From the NCBI GenBank assembly GCA_902494555.1, contig CABUTR010000005.1, forward strand, positions 1 through 64,000: a DNA stretch of 64,000 bases, written 5' to 3'. The notes beneath the pieces are model-generated. The model made no database searches and was not told the DNA's origin. It worked only from the letters and a program-made list of their open reading frames with translations. Of this stretch, positions 15,165 to 24,434 are shown in pieces (within the stretch, counting starts at the first letter, position 1; every line of letters starts with the position of its first letter). Position numbers and translations under genes: made by a program. Source of the stretch: an uncultured Collinsella sp. Its GTDB lineage: Bacteria; Actinomycetota; Coriobacteriia; Coriobacteriales; Coriobacteriaceae.

Positions 15165-16685
15165 CTAGCTCTGGCGGTAATGGTCGAAGAAGTCAGCCAA
15201 GTCCTCGAGGGACTCTTTGAGCACTTCCATGCGCGGCAGGTACACGATACGGAAGTGGTCGGGCTCAGCCCAGTTAAAGCCGCCGCCGCGCGTGATCAGG
15301 ATCTTCTTCTCGTGCAGCAGGTCAAGGGCGAACTGCTCGTCATCGGTGATGTTGAACTTCTTCACATCCATCTTGGGGAAGATGTAGAACGCCGCGCGCG
15401 GCTTGACCACCGAGATGCCGTCAATCTTGTTGAGCGCCTCATACACAAAGTTGCGCTGCTCGTAGACACGACCGCCGGGGCGGATGTAGTCGTTGACGGA
15501 CTGGTGTCCGCCGAGCGCCGTCTGAACGATCGACTGAGCCGGCACGTTGGAGCACAGGCGCATGTTGGAGAGCATGTTGATGCCCATGATGAAGTCGCTC
15601 ATGCAGCGCTGGTTGCCCGAAAGCACCATCCAGCCAATACGATAGCCCGCGATCATGTGCGACTTGGACAGACCGCTAAAGGTAACACAGGGCAGGTCGG
15701 GGGCGAGCGAGGCAATCGAGACGTGCTCGTAGCCGTCCATGCACAGGCGGTCGTAGATCTCATCGGCAAAGATCATCAGCTGATGCCTGCGTGCAACCTC
15801 GACGATGCCCTCGAGCACCTCGCGCGGATAGACGGAACCCGTGGGGTTGTTGGGGTTGATGATGACGAGGGCTTTGGTCGCGCTCGTGATCTTGGACTCC
15901 ATATCCTCCAGGTCGGGATACCAATCCGCCTGCTCATCGCACAGATAGTGCACGGGATGACCGCCGGCAAGGGTTGCGCACGCCGTCCAGAGCGGATAGT
16001 CGGGGCTGGGGATCAGAATCTCGTCGCCATTGTCGAGCAGCGCGTTCATCGAAAGCTGAATGAGCTCGGACACGCCGTTGCCCGTGTAGATATGCTCCAT
16101 CTGAACGTTGGGCAAGCCCTTGATCTGCGAATACTGCATGATCGCCTTGCGCGCGGAGAACAGGCCACGCGAGTTGGAATAGCCTTCGCAGTCGGGCAGC
16201 TGCTGGCGCATGTCCTTGATGACCTCATCGGGCGTGCGGAAACCGAAGGGCGCCGGGTTGCCGATATTGAGCTTGAGGATGCGCTCGCCCTCGTCCTCCA
16301 TACGAGCGGCCTCGTCGACGACGGGACCGCGCACGTCATACAGGACGTTATCGAGCTTGGTAGATTTAGAAAAAGTACGCATGGTGGCGCTCCTTGCAAT
16401 TTGAGCTGAGGGATGGGGTTCGGGCTTGGAATCGTTGCGGGGAGATGATTCCTCACCTTGGTCGGCGTCACCGGCGAGCAGCCAGGTAACATCGACCTCC
16501 AAAATACGGGCGAGCAGCTCTGCCACATCGCGCCGCGGAATCGTCTTGCCGCTCACATATTGGCTCATCTGACTCTTGCCGAGTTTTTTGCCGAGTATCT
16601 CCGATGCACGAATCACGTCCGACTGGCGAACGTCGCGATCGGACATAGCCTGTCGCAGGCGATCGCTAAACGTCTCTTGGGCCAC
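15165..16685 (-). CDS. HTH-fused alanine aminotransferase (AlaA-like)
   Basis: A 506-residue fusion. Residues about 5-70 are an XRE-type helix-turn-helix (VRQSDVIRASEILGKK, KSQMSQYVSGKTIPRRD). A polar linker (75-105) leads to a full class I aminotransferase (about 110-506). SGLSKSHMIAGYRIGW holds the PLP Lys, NPNNPTGSVY the substrate site, and the pattern is closest to glutamate-pyruvate transaminases of the AlaA type. I use GTG at 16685 because AAGGAGG lies six bases upstream; the ATG-like position upstream has none. Four GTTCAATT half-sites around the promoter suggest it represses itself. The PLP domain may act as both enzyme and sensor. Fusion in this order differs from MocR (GntR fold). 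Confidence 0.85.
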   Translation of the reverse strand: MAQETFSDRLRQAMSDRDVRQSDVIRASEILGKKLGKSQMSQYVSGKTIPRRDVAELLARILEVDVTWLLAGDADQGEESSPRNDSKPEPHPSAQIARSATMRTFSKSTKLDNVLYDVRGPVVDEAARMEDEGERILKLNIGNPAPFGFRTPDEVIKDMRQQLPDCEGYSNSRGLFSARKAIMQYSQIKGLPNVQMEHIYTGNGVSELIQLSMNALLDNGDEILIPSPDYPLWTACATLAGGHPVHYLCDEQADWYPDLEDMESKITSATKALVIINPNNPTGSVYPREVLEGIVEVARRHQLMIFADEIYDRLCMDGYEHVSIASLAPDLPCVTFSGLSKSHMIAGYRIGWMVLSGNQRCMSDFIMGINMLSNMRLCSNVPAQSIVQTALGGHQSVNDYIRPGGRVYEQRNFVYEALNKIDGISVVKPRAAFYIFPKMDVKKFNITDDEQFALDLLHEKKILITRGGGFNWAEPDHFRIVYLPRMEVLKESLEDLADFFDHYRQS

Positions 16686-16706
16686 TAGAACCTCCTTGCT
16701 GGCAAA

Positions 16707-16788
16707 GTTCAATTTATAGAACACGAATTGAACCAGAGTTCAATTTAGGCAGCAGTATAACGCGGCACCTCATTCGAAAGTTCAATTT
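16707..16788 (-). promoter_or_regulatory. Repeated GTTCAATT operator around the promoter of the HTH-aminotransferase
   Basis: GTTCAATTT occurs at 16707-16715, 16738-16746 and 16780-16788, and its inverse AATTGAAC at 16726-16733. The inner pair forms an inverted repeat. A TATACT -10 box reads on the minus strand at about 16753-16758, between the second and last sites, so occupancy would block transcription. The likely ligand is the gene's own XRE domain. Confidence 0.65.
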
Positions 16789-16848
16789 CAAAAATAAAAT
16801 GAGCCAAACCTCGAGATTTATCCCAAAGCGACAACGGCGTGCGCTCAT

Positions 16849-17706
16849 TTAGAGGTATTCAAGGAATCGAGCGGCGGCAAGTGAAACATCGGCCGTTCGG
16901 TATATGGCGTTGATCTGCCGATGGGGATGTCCTTCGAGCGAACGAATGGCGACATTGAACTGGCAGCGGCGCAAGATGAGCGCCGGAAGGACGCTCACGC
17001 CCAGGCCGTCCTCGACCATAGCCATAATCGCATAGTCATCCCAGGTCGACAGCTTTGAGCGCACGGTCAGCCCGGCCCGACGGAACAGCGGCGTAATCTC
17101 GTCATCGGTGCCGCGTTCCAGCAGAATAAACTGCTCGTTGGCCAAATCGGCAAGAGAGACGACCTCTTCAGTGGCAAGCAAAGAGTCTGCCGGCACTACC
17201 GCCATCAACTCGTCGCGCACCAAAGACCGCGACGTCATGCCATTTTCTCGGGGCTCATGCGGGATAAAGCCCAGATCGCAGCGGCCCTCAGCCACCCATT
17301 GTTCAATCTCTGAGTAATCGCCCATCAACAACTCGTAATCGACGTCTGGATAATCGGCACGAAAACGAGCAATCACCGGCGGCAGCACGTGGGTCGCCAC
17401 GCTCGAAAACGTACCGATGCAGATTTTGCCGCGCATGAGCCCACGCATCTCATCCACGCGTCGCTGCAAGCGAACGAATTCCTCGCAGAGCGCCTCGACA
17501 GCCGGCATGACCTGCCGCCCGTCAGCAGAAAGAGCCACGCCCTCGCGACTGCGGTCGAGCACCTTAAAGCCCCAATCGGCCTCAAGATCAGCCACCATGC
17601 GGCTCACGCCCGATTGCGAATAGCTCAGGCGCTCGGCGGCGCGCGTAAAGCTTCCGGCGCGCACTGTCTCGAGCAGCACCTGCATCTTTTGAATATTCGT
17701 TTCCAC
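16849..17706 (-). CDS. LysR-family regulator, divergent from an EamA transporter
   Basis: A 285-residue LysR protein. The N-terminal winged helix (about 1-60) has FTRAAERLSYSQSGVSRMVADLE as recognition region (in part). The effector domain spans about 90-285. I choose GTG at 17706 with GGAGGA upstream; the ATG at 17727 lacks a site. It is divergent from an EamA-type exporter gene 118 bp away, the usual sign that it controls that gene. TTCAC/GTGAA at 17780-17794 in the gap is a possible operator. The effector is unknown. A second LysR/EamA pair is at 58.6-60.5 kb. Confidence 0.88.
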   Translation of the reverse strand: METNIQKMQVLLETVRAGSFTRAAERLSYSQSGVSRMVADLEADWGFKVLDRSREGVALSADGRQVMPAVEALCEEFVRLQRRVDEMRGLMRGKICIGTFSSVATHVLPPVIARFRADYPDVDYELLMGDYSEIEQWVAEGRCDLGFIPHEPRENGMTSRSLVRDELMAVVPADSLLATEEVVSLADLANEQFILLERGTDDEITPLFRRAGLTVRSKLSTWDDYAIMAMVEDGLGVSVLPALILRRCQFNVAIRSLEGHPHRQINAIYRTADVSLAAARFLEYL

Positions 17707-17824
17707 GGCAGTCCTCCATCCTTGCATGAGCTTTTGTCATGTCAGCTATGCATTATATTCGCTTTTCTTCTAAAGCCAGTTCACCCATAGTGAAGATGCT
17801 CGGATATAGAGGGGATGTCAGCGC

Positions 17825-18736
17825 ATGAACAACGGATTGTTTACGTACTTAGCAGCATTGCTATTGTTTGGCTCCAACGGCATCATCGCCGCTGCCATCG
17901 CGCTGCCGAGCTTCGATATCGTGCTACTACGCACGTTTTTGGGCGCACTCTCGCTTGTCACCATCCTCGCCATCACCCAACGCCATAAGTTGCAGGCGCC
18001 ATCTCGCCCCCGCGAAGCCGCAGCCCTCCTCCTCTCGGGAGCCGCGCTGGGCGCCAGCTGGATTTTTCTGTTCCGCGCCTACCAGACGATCGGCGTCGGC
18101 GTATCCTCGCTGCTGTACTACTGCGGCCCCATCATTGTCATGGCGCTGTCCCCACTCATCTTTGGCGAAAAGCTGACCGGCGGCAAAATCGCCGGCTTCA
18201 TCGCCGTTGCTTGCGGTGCTTTTCTCATTGCAGCGCAAGGTCTAGGCGGCAATATGCCCATTGCTGGTATCGCTTGCGGAATCGCCTCGGCATTTTGCTA
18301 TGCGCTGATGGTCATCGCTAGCAAGGGTGCGCCACACATCGAAGGCCTCGAAAACTCCACGCTCCAGGTGAGCGCCGCCTTTGTGACCGCACTGGTCCTC
18401 ACGCTCATCACGCAGGGCGTCCCCTCATTCCTGTCCGCCGGCGTCGCCGCCGGTATTGATTGGCGCGCCGTCGTCATGCTCGGCGTCGTCAACACCGGCA
18501 TCGGTTGCCTGCTCTACTTTAGTGCCGTTGCCAAACTGCCCGTCCAGACCGTCGCGGTTGTCGGCTACCTCGAGCCGCTTTCGGCCGTCGTGTTCTCCGC
18601 CGTCCTTTTAGGCGAAGCCATAACACCGGTCCGCCTGATGGGCGCCGCACTTATCATCGGCGGCGCGCTCTTTTGCGAACTCGCCGGCAAACGCGCAAAC
18701 GCCAAGGCCGGCATCGCCCAAGCAGCACGTGCTTAA
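17825..18736 (+). CDS. EamA/DMT-family transporter
   Basis: A 303-residue membrane protein with about ten predicted spans in two EamA repeats (roughly 1-140 and 150-290). GVGVSSLLYYCGPIIVMALS and GCLLYFSAVAKLPVQTVAVV are the matching repeat motifs (quoted in part). Members export amino acids, metabolites or drugs; substrate unknown. Its divergent LysR partner probably controls it. A weak GCCCCT/AGGGGC hairpin without T-run lies just past the stop (18739-18764). Confidence 0.88.
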   Translation: MNNGLFTYLAALLLFGSNGIIAAAIALPSFDIVLLRTFLGALSLVTILAITQRHKLQAPSRPREAAALLLSGAALGASWIFLFRAYQTIGVGVSSLLYYCGPIIVMALSPLIFGEKLTGGKIAGFIAVACGAFLIAAQGLGGNMPIAGIACGIASAFCYALMVIASKGAPHIEGLENSTLQVSAAFVTALVLTLITQGVPSFLSAGVAAGIDWRAVVMLGVVNTGIGCLLYFSAVAKLPVQTVAVVGYLEPLSAVVFSAVLLGEAITPVRLMGAALIIGGALFCELAGKRANAKAGIAQAARA

Positions 18737-18963
18737 AAGCCCCTCTTCAGCTCAAAGCAGGGGCGCGTCCGCGGTTATCACATTGCAGCAAACCACACAG
18801 CCGGAAGTGCTCCTGCTTTGAAATGCTATCTGCGCAAACAACTGCTCCCCAGATGGGGATTATTGTCTAAAACACCCCAATGTGCCAAACTGCTCTTATA
18901 TGTATAAAGATGGCATAAAGGTCTGCTGCTCTTTGCAGAGGCCAGATGTCTAAGGGAGTCCAC

Positions 18964-21195
18964 GTGGCACACAACAAGCTGGAGGCAAGCCTCCAAGACC
19001 AGCATGTGCAGGGCGGGCATGGCGCCATCCCCCTCTCCGCTGGCATGCTGCTCGTAACGCTCGGCGTCGTCTATGGCGACATCGGCACGAGCCCCATGTA
19101 CACCATGAAATCAATCGTCGCTAACAACGGCGGCATCGGCACTGTCAGCGAGGACATGATCCTGGGCGCGCTTTCGCTCGTCATCTGGACCATGACGCTC
19201 GTGACCACGGTCAAGTACGTGCTGATCGCCATGAAGGCCGATAACCACAACGAGGGCGGCATCTTCGCCCTGTTCAGCCTCGTACGCAAGGTGGCACCGT
19301 GGCTGATCCTTCCCGCCATGATCGGCGGCGCGGCGCTGCTCGCCGACGGCATCCTCACCCCCGCGGTCACGGTCACCACGGCCATTGAAGGCCTGCGCAC
19401 CATCGAGTGGGGTCACGCGCTTTTGGGCGACGGGCAAACCAACGTCATCATTATTACCATCATCATTATCTGCGGCCTGTTTGCCATGCAGCGCGCCGGC
19501 ACCTCGTCAATCGGCAAGCTGTTCGGCCCGCTCATGACGCTGTGGTTCCTGTTCTTGGCTGGCGCCGGTCTGTTCAACATGCTCGGCAACCTGTCCATCT
19601 TGCGCGCGCTCAACCCCATCCGCGGCATCATGTTCCTGTTCTCGCCCATCAACCACTCGGGCATCATGGTGCTCGGCTTCGTTTTTCTGTCGACAACCGG
19701 TGCCGAGGCGCTCTATTCGGACATGGGTCACGTGGGCAAGGCAAACATCTATGCATCTTGGCCGTTTGTTAAGGCGGCCCTCATCCTTAACTATCTGGGT
19801 CAGGGAGCCTGGCTGCTCGCCAATAACTCCAACCCCCAAATGCTCGCGATGGATATCGTCAACCCGTTCTACATGATGCTTCCCGAGCCCCTGCGCCCCT
19901 TTGCCATCGTGCTTTCGGCCGTGGCGGCCATCATCGCCTCGCAGGCGCTCATCACCGGCTCGTTCTCGCTGGTATCCGAGGCAACCCGTCTCAATCTCAT
20001 GCCGCACCTGCGCATCCACTACCCCAGCGACACCAAGGGTCAGCTCTATATTCCGCTCGTCAACAACATCATGTGGGTCGGCTGCATCTTCATTGTGCTG
20101 TTGTTCCAGAACTCCGAGCGCATGGAAAGCGCCTATGGCCTCGCCATCACCGTGACCATGCTCATGACCACGACGCTTTTGACGAGCTATATCACCGGCA
20201 TTCTCAAGCACAAGCTGGGCGCCTGTGTCTTCGCCCTGCTTTTTGGCGCCATCGAGCTCTGCTTCTTTGCCTCGTGCCTCACCATGTTCTTTGACGGCGG
20301 CTATGTGATGATCTTCCTGGCCTCGCTGCTGTTTGGCCTTATGTATGTGTGGCGCCGCGGCACCGCCATCGAGCGCACGCAGACGATCCTGCTGCCCGTC
20401 TCCAAGTACATCGATCAGCTCAACCGTCTGCGTAACGACGAGACCTACCCCGTGCTCGCCGACAATCTGGTGTTCCTTACCAACAGCCCCGACCCGCTCA
20501 CGCTCGACCGCGACGTGCTCTATTCCATCTTGGATAAGCATCCCAAGCGCGCCAAGGCATACTGGTTCATCAACGTGCACGTTACCGATGAGCCCTATAC
20601 GCATGAGTATTCCGTTGAGACCTTTGGCACGGACTTTTTGTTCCGCGTGCGCTTGGACCTGGGCTTTAAGGTCAACCAGCGCGTTAACGCCTACCTGCGC
20701 CAGATCGTTGGCGACTTGATGGCATCGGGTGAGCTGCCGCCGCAGCATCACACCTACTCCATCTACGAGACCCGCGGCAACGTGGGCGACTTCCGTTTTT
20801 GCATGCTACGCAAGATGCTTGCCCCCGAAACGGACATCAACCGCAACGACCACCGCGTGATGGCCATCAAGTACGCCGTCCGCCGCGCCTGCGGAAGCCC
20901 GGCACGTTGGTACGGCCTCGAGAACTCGGCCATCATCATCGAGTACGTGCCCCTCTTTGCCCGCATGCGTCCGGCAGTCAAGCTTGTACGCACCCAGGTG
21001 CCACTCGAAGTTCAGATCGAGGAAGCCGAGGAAATGGAAGTCGACATCTTCTCGGACGACCTGGTCAACGGCAACGAGGCCGGCAGGAATATGAACGTCG
21101 ATCCCACTGAGCTGCTCGAGAGCGTCGCCGATACGCCCGAGCAGCAACAGCTCGACGGCCTCGAGAGTGAACAACTCAACGACGCCAACTTCTAG
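18964..21195 (+). CDS. kup: Kup potassium uptake transporter
   Basis: A 743-residue KUP/HAK/KT protein that imports K+ with protons. VVYGDIGTSPMYTMKSI is the family signature in the first membrane span. About 12 spans follow to residue 450, then a soluble C-terminal domain (about 460-743). The acidic end (EEAEEMEVDIFSDD) is usual for regulatory tails. I prefer GTG at 18964, since AAGGGAG lies six bases upstream, over the in-frame ATG at 18946. I searched the 227-base leader for a c-di-AMP (ydaO) riboswitch and saw none. A TATAAA box lies at about 18903. Confidence 0.95.
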   Translation: MAHNKLEASLQDQHVQGGHGAIPLSAGMLLVTLGVVYGDIGTSPMYTMKSIVANNGGIGTVSEDMILGALSLVIWTMTLVTTVKYVLIAMKADNHNEGGIFALFSLVRKVAPWLILPAMIGGAALLADGILTPAVTVTTAIEGLRTIEWGHALLGDGQTNVIIITIIIICGLFAMQRAGTSSIGKLFGPLMTLWFLFLAGAGLFNMLGNLSILRALNPIRGIMFLFSPINHSGIMVLGFVFLSTTGAEALYSDMGHVGKANIYASWPFVKAALILNYLGQGAWLLANNSNPQMLAMDIVNPFYMMLPEPLRPFAIVLSAVAAIIASQALITGSFSLVSEATRLNLMPHLRIHYPSDTKGQLYIPLVNNIMWVGCIFIVLLFQNSERMESAYGLAITVTMLMTTTLLTSYITGILKHKLGACVFALLFGAIELCFFASCLTMFFDGGYVMIFLASLLFGLMYVWRRGTAIERTQTILLPVSKYIDQLNRLRNDETYPVLADNLVFLTNSPDPLTLDRDVLYSILDKHPKRAKAYWFINVHVTDEPYTHEYSVETFGTDFLFRVRLDLGFKVNQRVNAYLRQIVGDLMASGELPPQHHTYSIYETRGNVGDFRFCMLRKMLAPETDINRNDHRVMAIKYAVRRACGSPARWYGLENSAIIIEYVPLFARMRPAVKLVRTQVPLEVQIEEAEEMEVDIFSDDLVNGNEAGRNMNVDPTELLESVADTPEQQQLDGLESEQLNDANF

Positions 21196-21215
21196 CGACG
21201 CCGCGAATCGACGAC

Positions 21216-21253
21216 AGCGGCCCTGCACCTCACGAGAGATGCAGGGCCGCTTT
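21216..21253. terminator. Convergent terminator after kup
   Basis: AGCGGCCCTGCA pairs with TGCAGGGCCGCT and is followed by TT. It separates kup from the convergent hydrolase gene. Confidence 0.8.
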
Positions 21254-21274
21254 GTATCGCGACGGACTTCTCAC

Positions 21275-22240
21275 CTACGAACGACGCGGCTCGGGAACCA
21301 CGAGCCTATCGGGGCTCGCGCCCTCGGCATCCATCAGGCTCACGTAGCGAATCGACGGATCCCCATACATCGCGTAGTAATAATTGCCCGTGCGCGCGCT
21401 AAAGCATCCGGTATAGATAGTCTTCTCGAACTTGCCATCGCCCATCCTGGACGCCCCCTCAATCATCACCACACCCTCGAGTGAACGGAACATGCGGACG
21501 ACGTTTTCGGTCTCGCTCTCCTTTTGCGGGTAATTGGCATTGAGGTACGCCGCCTTTACAAAACGGCTCGGCGAATAGCAATCGCCCGGAATACCGCGCA
21601 TGCCGGCACCCGCGCCATAGGGCTTGAGCTCGGCGCCACGCCATGTCGCCGTCTGCGGAAAATCGCTTGTGGCAGTGATATAGGTGCGCAGGTTTTCCAT
21701 GTGCCACGGGAAGGTCGGCTGGTTGGCAAGGGTGTCGACCGGATCGTCGTATACATGCAGGCCGTCAGCCATCATCTCGACCACGATGCTGCGCTGGCTG
21801 TCGCCGATAATCCAATGGAGCAGCGACACGCCCAGCCCCTCTCCTGCAGATTTGGCGACAATCACCGTATCGCGCAGCGCAGCCTCGACCTCGTCGACCG
21901 TCGAGAACGTCGCTGCCACCCACAGGGGAAACTCATAGGCTGCGATATTGGTCCTGCCGTCGACAGGGTCCTCGGCATACTCGGCATAACCCGGAAAATT
22001 GAGACCCGCCACGGCGAGCCCCGCATCGTTGCCGCAGTCGAAGAACATAGGGTAGTTCTTGTAATCGATGCACATACCGATCACCGCGTGTGCCGCTGTC
22101 GTGTCGTCGATAAACGAATACGGAATGTGAAACCCGCGCGGCATCACGCGAACCTGTTGGCCGTAGTCAAAGCTCCAGTCGAGGTTGCGGCCCAGATACA
22201 TGTGGCCAGAATTATCGGTAAATCGAATGCTCGTGCACAT
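21275..22240 (-). CDS. Choloylglycine hydrolase family, probable bile salt hydrolase
   Basis: A 321-residue Ntn-hydrolase that likely cleaves the amide bond of glycine- or taurine-conjugated bile salts, in the cytoplasm. All expected catalytic residues are present: Cys2 (MCTSIRF, exposed after Met removal), Arg18 and Asp21 in GRNLDW, Asn81 in AGLNFPG, Asn173 in LANQPTF and Arg226 in SPSRFVKA. The gap pattern matches BSH better than distant penicillin V acylases, but the family cannot be fully split by sequence; N-acyl homoserine lactones or penicillin V are alternatives. The ATG at 22240 has AGGAGG six bases upstream and places the Cys at position 2, which settles the start. A monocistronic minus-strand gene. 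Confidence 0.88.
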   Translation of the reverse strand: MCTSIRFTDNSGHMYLGRNLDWSFDYGQQVRVMPRGFHIPYSFIDDTTAAHAVIGMCIDYKNYPMFFDCGNDAGLAVAGLNFPGYAEYAEDPVDGRTNIAAYEFPLWVAATFSTVDEVEAALRDTVIVAKSAGEGLGVSLLHWIIGDSQRSIVVEMMADGLHVYDDPVDTLANQPTFPWHMENLRTYITATSDFPQTATWRGAELKPYGAGAGMRGIPGDCYSPSRFVKAAYLNANYPQKESETENVVRMFRSLEGVVMIEGASRMGDGKFEKTIYTGCFSARTGNYYYAMYGDPSIRYVSLMDAEGASPDRLVVPEPRRS

Positions 22241-22304
22241 AGCGCCTCCTAGTCTTACGTTCTTACTAAACTCATTGTCACCAAACAAAGAGGCGCTAAA
22301 CACA

Positions 22305-22340
22305 AAAGCCCGGACATGACAACAATGTCACGCCCGGGCC
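22305..22340 (-). terminator. Terminator after the deformylase-like gene
   Basis: GCCCGG...TGACA pairs with TGTCA...CCGGGC, followed on the minus strand by TTTT. It lies between the deformylase-like gene and the bile salt hydrolase gene, so they are separate transcripts. Confidence 0.75.
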
Positions 22341-22373
22341 AAAAGCACAGGTTCAATCCCCGATCAAATCACT

Positions 22374-22793
22374 TTAGACAAGTTTGCCGAGACAATGGTC
22401 GATCATGTGCTGGACCATTTGCGCCTCGAAGCCCACAAAGTCCTGCTTGCGCTCGCGCATCTTGCCGTCGACGATCACGTCATAAGCAACCTTGCACTTG
22501 ATATAGCGCGTGGACTTGGTGACCTCCTCGTGCGTCAGGCAGCTCTCTTCCATCTTGCTGGCGCCCAGGCCAAACACCAGACGGGGGTTGTAGAGCACGT
22601 GGGGCTCGCCGGCGTCGTCCAGGTAGACGCAGACCTTCTTGGTAACGCCAATCTGGTTAGCGGCAAGGCAGCCGGCATCGTCGAGCGACTTGATGGTATC
22701 GATCAGGTCCTGAGCAACCGACTCGTCCTCGACGGTCGCAACCTCGCAACGCTGGGACAGGATAGCCTCGTCGTGGCAAAGCTCTTTAATCAT
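22374..22793 (-). CDS. Degenerate peptide-deformylase-like protein
   Basis: A 139-residue deformylase fold with broken motifs. Motif 1 CLAANQIGV keeps the Gln. Motif 2 is ESCLT instead of EGCLS, keeping the metal Cys. Motif 3 is VQHMIDHCLG, so the catalytic Glu of HExDH is Met while both metal His remain. The codon is an unambiguous ATG in the reverse strand. Without the general base it should hydrolyse very poorly; metal and peptide binding could persist. The start at 22793 follows GGAGGA; the ATG at 22805 does not. It may be an inhibitor, chaperone-like or relic paralogue of the gene at 14679-15089. Confidence 0.8.
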   Translation of the reverse strand: MIKELCHDEAILSQRCEVATVEDESVAQDLIDTIKSLDDAGCLAANQIGVTKKVCVYLDDAGEPHVLYNPRLVFGLGASKMEESCLTHEEVTKSTRYIKCKVAYDVIVDGKMRERKQDFVGFEAQMVQHMIDHCLGKLV

Positions 22794-22986
22794 ACGTTCC
22801 TCCATAGGGGTCGTTGTAACCGCTTAAGTATACGGTACCCATACATTTTCATGCGAAAAATACCGTCCGTATGCTACAAAGCGCCGAACATCAACATGCG
22901 AGGAACAACAGCGTCGTAAAGGGGCTATAGTGGAAGCGTTCGTGTCAATCGGCCTAAACTCGGGGCCGAACAAGGAAAGGGTATGC

Positions 22987-24297
22987 ATGGACGAACTTTT
23001 TCACGTCAGTGAGCGCAAGTCCACAATCGGGACCGAACTTCGCGCTGGACTGACAACATTCCTGGCGATGGCCTACATCATCGCCGTCAACCCCGCGGTG
23101 CTCTCGGGCGCCGGCATCGATGCGGGAGCGCTCGCCTGCGCCACCTGCCTGGGCGCCGGCATCATGACCATCTGCATGGGCATCTTCGCCAACCGCCCGC
23201 TCGCCTGCGCGTCGGGTTTAGGCGTCAACGCGATGATCGCTGGAATCGCCACCACCGTCTGCGGCGGTGACTGGCACGTGGCCATGAGCGTCATCTTCCT
23301 TGAGGGCGTCGTCATCTTGCTGCTCGTGCTTTGTGGCCTGCGCGAGGCCATCATGGACGCCATCCCGGTTGTCCTGCGTCACGCCATCTCGGTGGGTCTG
23401 GGCCTGTTCATCGCCATGATTGGCCTGTGCGATGCCGGCATTATCACCGCTGGCGCCGGTACACTCGTCGGTCTGGGCGACATCACCTCCCCCACCTTCA
23501 TCGTCGGCATCATCTCCATCCTGGTGACAGTCGCCCTCGCCTGCTGCAACGTCCCCGGCTCGCTGCTCATCGGCATCGTCGTCGCCGTCATCGCCGGTAT
23601 CCCCCTAGGTGTGACCCAGGCTCCGACCGGTATCATCGCCCCGCTCGACTTCTCGAGCATCGGCGGCCCCATCGCCGACGCCGGCGGCGTGCCCGCCATC
23701 GTCAAGGTCCTTACCGACCCCGCGCTCCTCGTCATCTCGTTCTCGCTGCTCATGAGTGACTTCTTCGACACCATGGGCACCGCGATGGCCGTGGCCAAGC
23801 AGGGCGAGTTCCTCACTGACGACGGCAACGTCGAGAATATCAAGGAGATCCTGATCGTCGACTCCGCCGCCGCCGCTGTGGGCGGTTTCATGGGCGTCTC
23901 CTCCATCACCACCTTCGTCGAGTCCACTTCCGGCGCCGCCGACGGTGGCCGCACGGGCCTCACCTCCGTCACCACCGGCGTGCTGTTCATTCTCGCCGCG
24001 TTCTTCTCCCCCATCGTCACCATCGTTTCCAGCGCCGCCACCTGCGGTGCTCTGGTCTACGTCGGCTACCTCATGATGAGCGAGGCCTCCGAGATCGACT
24101 GGTCCGACGTGTCGCAGGGTTTCCCGGCGTTCATGATTGTCGCCGGCGTGCCCTTCACCTACTCCATCTCTGCCGGCATCGGTCTAGGCTTTATCGCCTA
24201 CGTGATCGTCGCGCTCTTTAAGGGCGAGGCCTCCAAGATCAAGCCGCTCATGTGGATCGCAGCCCTTGCCTTCCTCGTCTACTTCTTCGTGGCGTAA
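22987..24297 (+). CDS. NCS2/AzgA-type purine permease
   Basis: A 436-residue transporter of the AzgA branch (adenine/guanine/hypoxanthine:proton symport). TELRAGLTTFLAMAYIIAVN opens the first span; DFFDTMGTAMAVAKQGEFL and VESTSGAADGGRTGLTSV are AzgA-type substrate-site motifs. About 12-14 spans. The ATG at 22987 has GGAAAGGG six bases upstream. A short hairpin TCGGCC/GGCCGA lies in the leader; I looked for a purine riboswitch core and saw none. A terminator follows. Confidence 0.9.
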   Translation: MDELFHVSERKSTIGTELRAGLTTFLAMAYIIAVNPAVLSGAGIDAGALACATCLGAGIMTICMGIFANRPLACASGLGVNAMIAGIATTVCGGDWHVAMSVIFLEGVVILLLVLCGLREAIMDAIPVVLRHAISVGLGLFIAMIGLCDAGIITAGAGTLVGLGDITSPTFIVGIISILVTVALACCNVPGSLLIGIVVAVIAGIPLGVTQAPTGIIAPLDFSSIGGPIADAGGVPAIVKVLTDPALLVISFSLLMSDFFDTMGTAMAVAKQGEFLTDDGNVENIKEILIVDSAAAAVGGFMGVSSITTFVESTSGAADGGRTGLTSVTTGVLFILAAFFSPIVTIVSSAATCGALVYVGYLMMSEASEIDWSDVSQGFPAFMIVAGVPFTYSISAGIGLGFIAYVIVALFKGEASKIKPLMWIAALAFLVYFFVA

Positions 24298-24324
24298 CAG
24301 CATAGTCTGCTAAAGCAAAACAAC

Positions 24325-24365
24325 AAGGCGCGGAGTCGCATCGAGCGGCTCCGCGCCTTTCTTTT
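24325..24365 (+). terminator. Terminator after the purine permease
   Basis: AAGGCGCGGAG pairs with CTCCGCGCCTT, followed by TCTTTT. Confidence 0.9.
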
Positions 24366-24434
24366 AGCGTCTGCCCCCGTGCCAGCGTGCGACAATTGAG
24401 GCTGTCAATATCACAGCACCGAGAGAAGCCTGCC

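Noticed and set aside
18737..18963. Possible c-di-AMP (ydaO) riboswitch before kup
   Set aside because: Expected from the gene function, but no core consensus or long closing stem is visible.
22340..22375. GGTTCAATCCC, similar to a tRNA T-loop
   Set aside because: No acceptor, D or anticodon arms can be formed around it; it lies next to a terminator.
22806..22986. Possible purine riboswitch before the purine permease
   Set aside because: No conserved three-way junction motifs; only a short TCGGCC/GGCCGA hairpin.
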